A DNA stretch of 64,000 nucleotides from contig VXQT01000013.1 in NCBI GenBank assembly GCA_009838915.1, positions 520,194 through 584,193 on the forward strand. The letters run 5' to 3'. The position numbers were made by a program, and so were the translations under genes. This document shows, one piece after another, positions 60,100 to 64,000 of this stretch (its first letter is position 1; each line of letters starts with the position of its first letter). Below the pieces are notes generated by a model, which was given only the letters and a program-made list of their open reading frames with translations, was not told the DNA's origin and ran no database searches. Source of the stretch: Chloroflexota bacterium. Lineage in GTDB: Bacteria; Chloroflexota; Dehalococcoidia; Bin125.

Positions 60100-60753
60100 A
60101 TGCGCATCGGCCTGATCTCCGACACACATCTGCCTCAGTTGCTGCATTCGATGGATGAGCTGGGACCGCAGACCGGCGAGGCGCTGAACGGCGTCGATCT
60201 GATCCTGCACGGCGGCGACATCACCGTGCCGGCGGTGCTCGATTGGTGCGAGCAGTACGCGCCGGTGCTCGCGGTGCGCGGCAACAACGACATCTTCGAC
60301 GATCCGCGCCTGGCCGAGCACCAGTTTCTCGATGTAGAGGGCTTTCGCATCGGTCTGGCGCACGAACTGCGACCGGAGTCGCGGCCGATCGGTGAGATCC
60401 TGGCGGCGTCGCTGGACGACGAGTGGGTGGACGTGTTGATCGGCGGCGATACCCACGTGGAGCGGTTGGAGTATCGCGACGACGTGCTGCTGATCAATCC
60501 GGGCAGCCCGTCCTTGCCGCACCACCTGTCGACGCGGCTGGGGGCGATCGGCGTGCTGACCGTGACGCCGCACCGGCTGGAGGCCGAGATCGTCGCGCTG
60601 GGACCGAGCGAGGGTCACCGCAATCCGACGCGTCCGCAGCACGTGGTGATTGAGTACGGGCACGTCGTCGAGGCGTCGCTCGACGGTCACGACATTTCCG
60701 CAGAAGAGTTTCTGAAAGCGCCGCACGAGCGCGTGGTCCGGAACGGAGCCTGA
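60100..60753 (+). CDS. Metallophosphoesterase, YfcE family
   Basis: RIGLISDTHLPQ, LILHGGDI, AVRGNNDI, GDTHVER, LLINPGSPSLP. Confidence 0.94.
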   Translation: MRIGLISDTHLPQLLHSMDELGPQTGEALNGVDLILHGGDITVPAVLDWCEQYAPVLAVRGNNDIFDDPRLAEHQFLDVEGFRIGLAHELRPESRPIGEILAASLDDEWVDVLIGGDTHVERLEYRDDVLLINPGSPSLPHHLSTRLGAIGVLTVTPHRLEAEIVALGPSEGHRNPTRPQHVVIEYGHVVEASLDGHDISAEEFLKAPHERVVRNGA

Positions 60754-60754
60754 G

Positions 60755-61540
60755 ATGGATCTGCAACTGCAGGGCAAGCGCGCCCTGGTGACCGGCGGCA
60801 GTCGGGGAATCGGCAAGGCGATTGCGCGGGTGCTGATCGAGGAAGGCTGCGATGTCGCGATCTCGGCCCGCGATCCGGAGCGGCTCGCGCAGGCGGCGGA
60901 CGAAGTCGGTGCGACGGCGTGGTTCGCCTACGACGCAGGAGACGACGACTCGGTGGAGGAAATGGTTACGGGCGCGGCCGAGGCGCTGGGCGGACTGGAC
61001 ATCCTGGTCAACAACGCGGCCTCGCCGGGCAGCGTGCATGGTCCGATGAAGCTGGCCGATCTGACCGCCGACCATGCGCTGGCCGACCTGCAGGTCAAGG
61101 TGCTGGGTTATCTGCGCTGCTCACGGGCTGCGGCGCCGTACATGCAGCGGCAGGGCTGGGGGCGGATTGTCAACGTGTCAGGGCTCGCGGCGCGCGGTTC
61201 GGGCAACACGGTTGGTTCGATTCGCAACGTGTCGGTCGCTGCAATGACCAAGAATCTGGCCGACGAACTGGGACCGGACGGTATCAACGTGACCGTGGTC
61301 CATCCCGGACTGACCCGAACCGAGGCGACGCCGGACCGGATCGCTCAGATTGCCGAGTCGAACGGCATCTCGCTAGAGGAAGCAGAGGCGCGCATGGCAG
61401 CGGGCAACTCGGTGCGGACGATCATTGATTCGGACGACATCGCCAACATTGTGGCGTTCCTGGCCTCGCCGAAGTCGATCGCGATCACGGGCGACACGAT
61501 CGCCGCCGGCGGCGGGGTCGGTCGAGGGATCTACTACTGA
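60755..61540 (+). CDS. SDR family oxidoreductase
   Basis: ALVTGGSRGIGKAIARVLIEEG, LVNNAASPG, NVSGLAARGSG; IVAFLASPKSIAITGDTIAAGGG. Confidence 0.92.
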   Translation: MDLQLQGKRALVTGGSRGIGKAIARVLIEEGCDVAISARDPERLAQAADEVGATAWFAYDAGDDDSVEEMVTGAAEALGGLDILVNNAASPGSVHGPMKLADLTADHALADLQVKVLGYLRCSRAAAPYMQRQGWGRIVNVSGLAARGSGNTVGSIRNVSVAAMTKNLADELGPDGINVTVVHPGLTRTEATPDRIAQIAESNGISLEEAEARMAAGNSVRTIIDSDDIANIVAFLASPKSIAITGDTIAAGGGVGRGIYY

Positions 61541-61552
61541 TCTCCCTACCGG

Positions 61553-62563
61553 TCAGGCGACTGCGCCCGCAGCCTTGACCAGGTTACGCATCAGGCGGAT
61601 TGCTTCGTCGTGCGGGACGCGGCCGACGCCGCAACTGCTTGAGACGAGCATGCGCCCGGGTCGGATCACGTCGACCAGCCGCTCGATCTTCTCACGCAGC
61701 TCGGTGACCGCCGCGGGCTTGGATTTGACATCGGCGATGCCGGCGATGACCTGCATGCTGTCGGGCAGCTCGGCCAGCAGTCCGTGTTCCTCCCACTGAC
61801 CGGCGTAGGAACACTCGACGTGGACGCGGTCGACGATTCCATCGAGCTGCTGGATGAACGGGATCAGCGCACGCAGGTTCTGAACCTCGATTGAGGGTTT
61901 GCGGGCGATGTCGCCGAGGCAGAAGTGGATCGTCCTGGTAATGTCCGAGGCCGGCGCGAGCGGTTCGCGAACCAGCGGCAGGAGCTCGTCTACCGCGCGC
62001 GTCTCGGATACCAGGCTGACGGCTTCGCTCGGCGCGTCGAGCTGGATTTCGCTGAGTCCGTTGGCGACCATGTCGGCGATCTCGTCCTGGACGACCTCGA
62101 TCAGGTCGTTCATGTGACCGGACTCGCTCATCTCACTTTCAACGACGAATCCACCGCCGATGGTCAGCGGCGAGGGCACCGATGCCTTATCCAGGCGCGG
62201 CTCGAGCGTGCGCTCGCGGCGCCAGGCTTTCGCGTGTCCGGTGCCTCGGGGCGCGGTGACCTTGCCGATCACCCGGTAGCGCCCGACGCCCTGCTGACCC
62301 CGCGATGTGATACGCGGGGCAAGCGTCTCGAGACCGTCGAGGCGGGGCGGGATGTGATGGAGGAAGTCGGGCGCGAAGACTTCGCCGCCCATGATCTGGT
62401 CGAGTCCACAGGCGATCTGTTCGTCTATCGCGATCCTGGCGGCGGTCCGGAGGACGCCGTTGGCCTGCTCGTCCGAGAGTTCGCCTGCGTAGTAGCGCTT
62501 GAGCTCCAGGCGCTGTCCAAACGGGATCGGCCAGGAACCGACGACAGTGGTGCGGATGGGCAT
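61553..62563 (-). CDS. MetE C-terminal-domain-like protein (cobalamin-independent methionine synthase family, short form)
   Basis: TTVVGSWPIPFGQRLELKRYYAGELSDEQANGVLRTAARIAIDEQIACGLDQIMGGEVFAPDFLHHIPPRLDG; SSSCGVGRV; start reassigned to MPIRTT. Confidence 0.8.
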   Translation of the reverse strand: MPIRTTVVGSWPIPFGQRLELKRYYAGELSDEQANGVLRTAARIAIDEQIACGLDQIMGGEVFAPDFLHHIPPRLDGLETLAPRITSRGQQGVGRYRVIGKVTAPRGTGHAKAWRRERTLEPRLDKASVPSPLTIGGGFVVESEMSESGHMNDLIEVVQDEIADMVANGLSEIQLDAPSEAVSLVSETRAVDELLPLVREPLAPASDITRTIHFCLGDIARKPSIEVQNLRALIPFIQQLDGIVDRVHVECSYAGQWEEHGLLAELPDSMQVIAGIADVKSKPAAVTELREKIERLVDVIRPGRMLVSSSCGVGRVPHDEAIRLMRNLVKAAGAVA

Positions 62564-62577
62564 GAGAGACTCCTCGC

Positions 62578-63291
62578 TCACTCGGCGTCGGCGTAGACGC
62601 GGAAGCCGTAGTCGTTGTAGCGATAGGCGGGCGAGAGGCTGGAACGGGCGCTGACGCGTGTGAACTTGATCCGGTGCCGCCAGGAGCCGCCTCTGCTGGC
62701 GCGCCGCGTGCCGGCCTGCGGACCGGTCGGCGCGAACTCGGGCGAGGCGGCGTAGAAGCTGCGGTCGTACCAGTCGGAGCACCACTCGTGCACGTTGTCG
62801 GCCATGCAGTACAGGCCGAAGCCGTTGCGGCAGGCGTCGAGCGGGATGTGGGGATGCTCGGCTGCGGCGACTTCCGCCCGGATTGCATCTTCAGGCCAGT
62901 CTTGCGTCGCCTGTGGCCAGTCGGCGCCGTCGAGACCGCCGCGTGCGGCGAACTCGCGCTCGGCCTCGGTCGGCAGGCGGACGTGGATGCCGGTTTGCTC
63001 GGACAGCCAGGTGCAATAAGCGACTGCATCGTGCCAGGAGACGCCGACCACGGGCGCCCCGGGGATACGGAAGCCATCCTGCGACCAGAAAGGCGGCGGA
63101 GCCGCGCCAACGCACTTAACGAACTCCGCGTACTGCGCGTTGGTGATCGGTCGCTCGGCGGCGCGGAACGGGGCGATCCTGACCGAGTGCGCGGGCCGCT
63201 CGTCACGGCGGCGGTCTTCGGCGCCCATGACGAATCGGCCGCCGGAGAGGTGGGTCAGTCCCGCATCAATGACGGATCGTACGGTCGGCAT
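62578..63291 (-). CDS. SUMF1/formylglycine-generating-enzyme-family protein
   Basis: GGRFVMGAEDRRRDERPAHSVRIAPF, RLPTEAEREFAARGG, NVHEWCSDWYDRSFY, SRGGSWRHRIKFTRVSARSSL, NDYGFRV. Confidence 0.9.
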   Translation of the reverse strand: MPTVRSVIDAGLTHLSGGRFVMGAEDRRRDERPAHSVRIAPFRAAERPITNAQYAEFVKCVGAAPPPFWSQDGFRIPGAPVVGVSWHDAVAYCTWLSEQTGIHVRLPTEAEREFAARGGLDGADWPQATQDWPEDAIRAEVAAAEHPHIPLDACRNGFGLYCMADNVHEWCSDWYDRSFYAASPEFAPTGPQAGTRRASRGGSWRHRIKFTRVSARSSLSPAYRYNDYGFRVYADAE

Positions 63292-63383
63292 GGGCGCATG
63301 GTATCGCCGTGACTGGCATCGCCGAGACCCGCGGCGACTAGACTGGCGGCGCTTGATTCGTGACTCAAGGAAGGCGGGAACTC

Positions 63384-64000
63384 ATGGGACTGCTTGATGG
63401 TCGGAAGGCGCTGGTGACCGGCTCCAGCCGCGGAATCGGGGCGGACATCGCACGCGGGCTGGCGGCGCACGGCGCGGCGGTGGCGGTGGCGGCGCGGTCG
63501 GACGAAGCCTCGCCGGATCCGCGCCTGCCCGGCACGATCCGCACGGTGGCCGAGGAGATTCGCCAGGGCGGCGGACACGCCGTGCCAATCCGGCTCGACG
63601 TGCGTGATCCGGAATCGATCGTGCGCGCGATCGACACCACGGCCTCGGAGCTGGGCGGGCTCGACATCCTGATCAACAACGCGGCGGTGCTGGTGCCGGG
63701 CACGCTGGAGTCGGTCCAGGACCGACACATTGACCTGATCTGGCAACTCGACCTGCGCGGTCCGGTGCTGTTGGCCAAGTACGCGATCGAGCACATGAAG
63801 GAGTCGGGCGGCGACATCATCAACATCTCCTCGGGCGCGGCCGACTTCCCCGGTCCGGGCCCCTATGACGAGGTGCGCGAGGGCGGGCAGTTCTACGGCA
63901 TGGTCAAGGCTGGCCTGGAACGGATCACGCAGGGCTGGGCGATGGAGTTGCAGCAGTACCGGATCGCCTGCAACGTGCTCACACTGCGCTACCTGATCAA
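63384..64000 (+). CDS. SDR family oxidoreductase, truncated by window end
   Basis: ATG at 63384: MGLLDGRKALVTGSSRGIGADIARGLAAHGAAVAVAARS...LDILINNAAVL...; absent from ORF track because it runs off the window. Confidence 0.88.
   Translation, partial: MGLLDGRKALVTGSSRGIGADIARGLAAHGAAVAVAARSDEASPDPRLPGTIRTVAEEIRQGGGHAVPIRLDVRDPESIVRAIDTTASELGGLDILINNAAVLVPGTLESVQDRHIDLIWQLDLRGPVLLAKYAIEHMKESGGDIINISSGAADFPGPGPYDEVREGGQFYGMVKAGLERITQGWAMELQQYRIACNVLTLRYLI

Overview
GC-rich bacterial chromosome segment. Gene content suggests Chloroflexota, but this is inference only. Most of the window is housekeeping and metabolic: yajC-cca-def-purE, leuS, scpA, ribF-tyrS, priA, lysS, greA, rsmD-coaD. A long minus-strand aromatic amino-acid cluster runs tyrA-aroA-gmk-like-trpE-(Nudix-like)-(CMD)-trpG-trpD-trpC-trpF-trpB-(CPBP protease)-trpA-aroH-DAHP synthase. 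The least ordinary parts are: (1) a family of five palindromic elements (15.7, 54.7, 55.3, 56.2 and 58.7 kb). All lie in the same orientation relative to the gene they follow or sit inside, and a secondary hairpin varies with compensatory changes. (2) A tRNA-Arg(TCT) locus at 50.4 kb followed by two decayed tRNA-like 3' fragments. They partition a DEAD-box helicase, a toxin remnant with intact antitoxin, and a DUF262-HNH (GmrSD-like) defence-type gene. (3) A large one-gene N6 DNA methyltransferase whose middle part looks compositionally foreign. (4) A protein with two trypsin-like domains, one with two of three triad residues lost. (5) Neighbouring Ni-SOD and CuZn-SOD genes. (6) Several proteins whose catalytic or metal-binding motifs look eroded (GH18-like, DUF35, Nudix-like). 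Many listed ORFs are antisense shadows of high-GC genes and were rejected. No CRISPR array, rRNA or intact transposase/integrase was seen. All calls come from reading the sequence and ORF translations; no searches were run.
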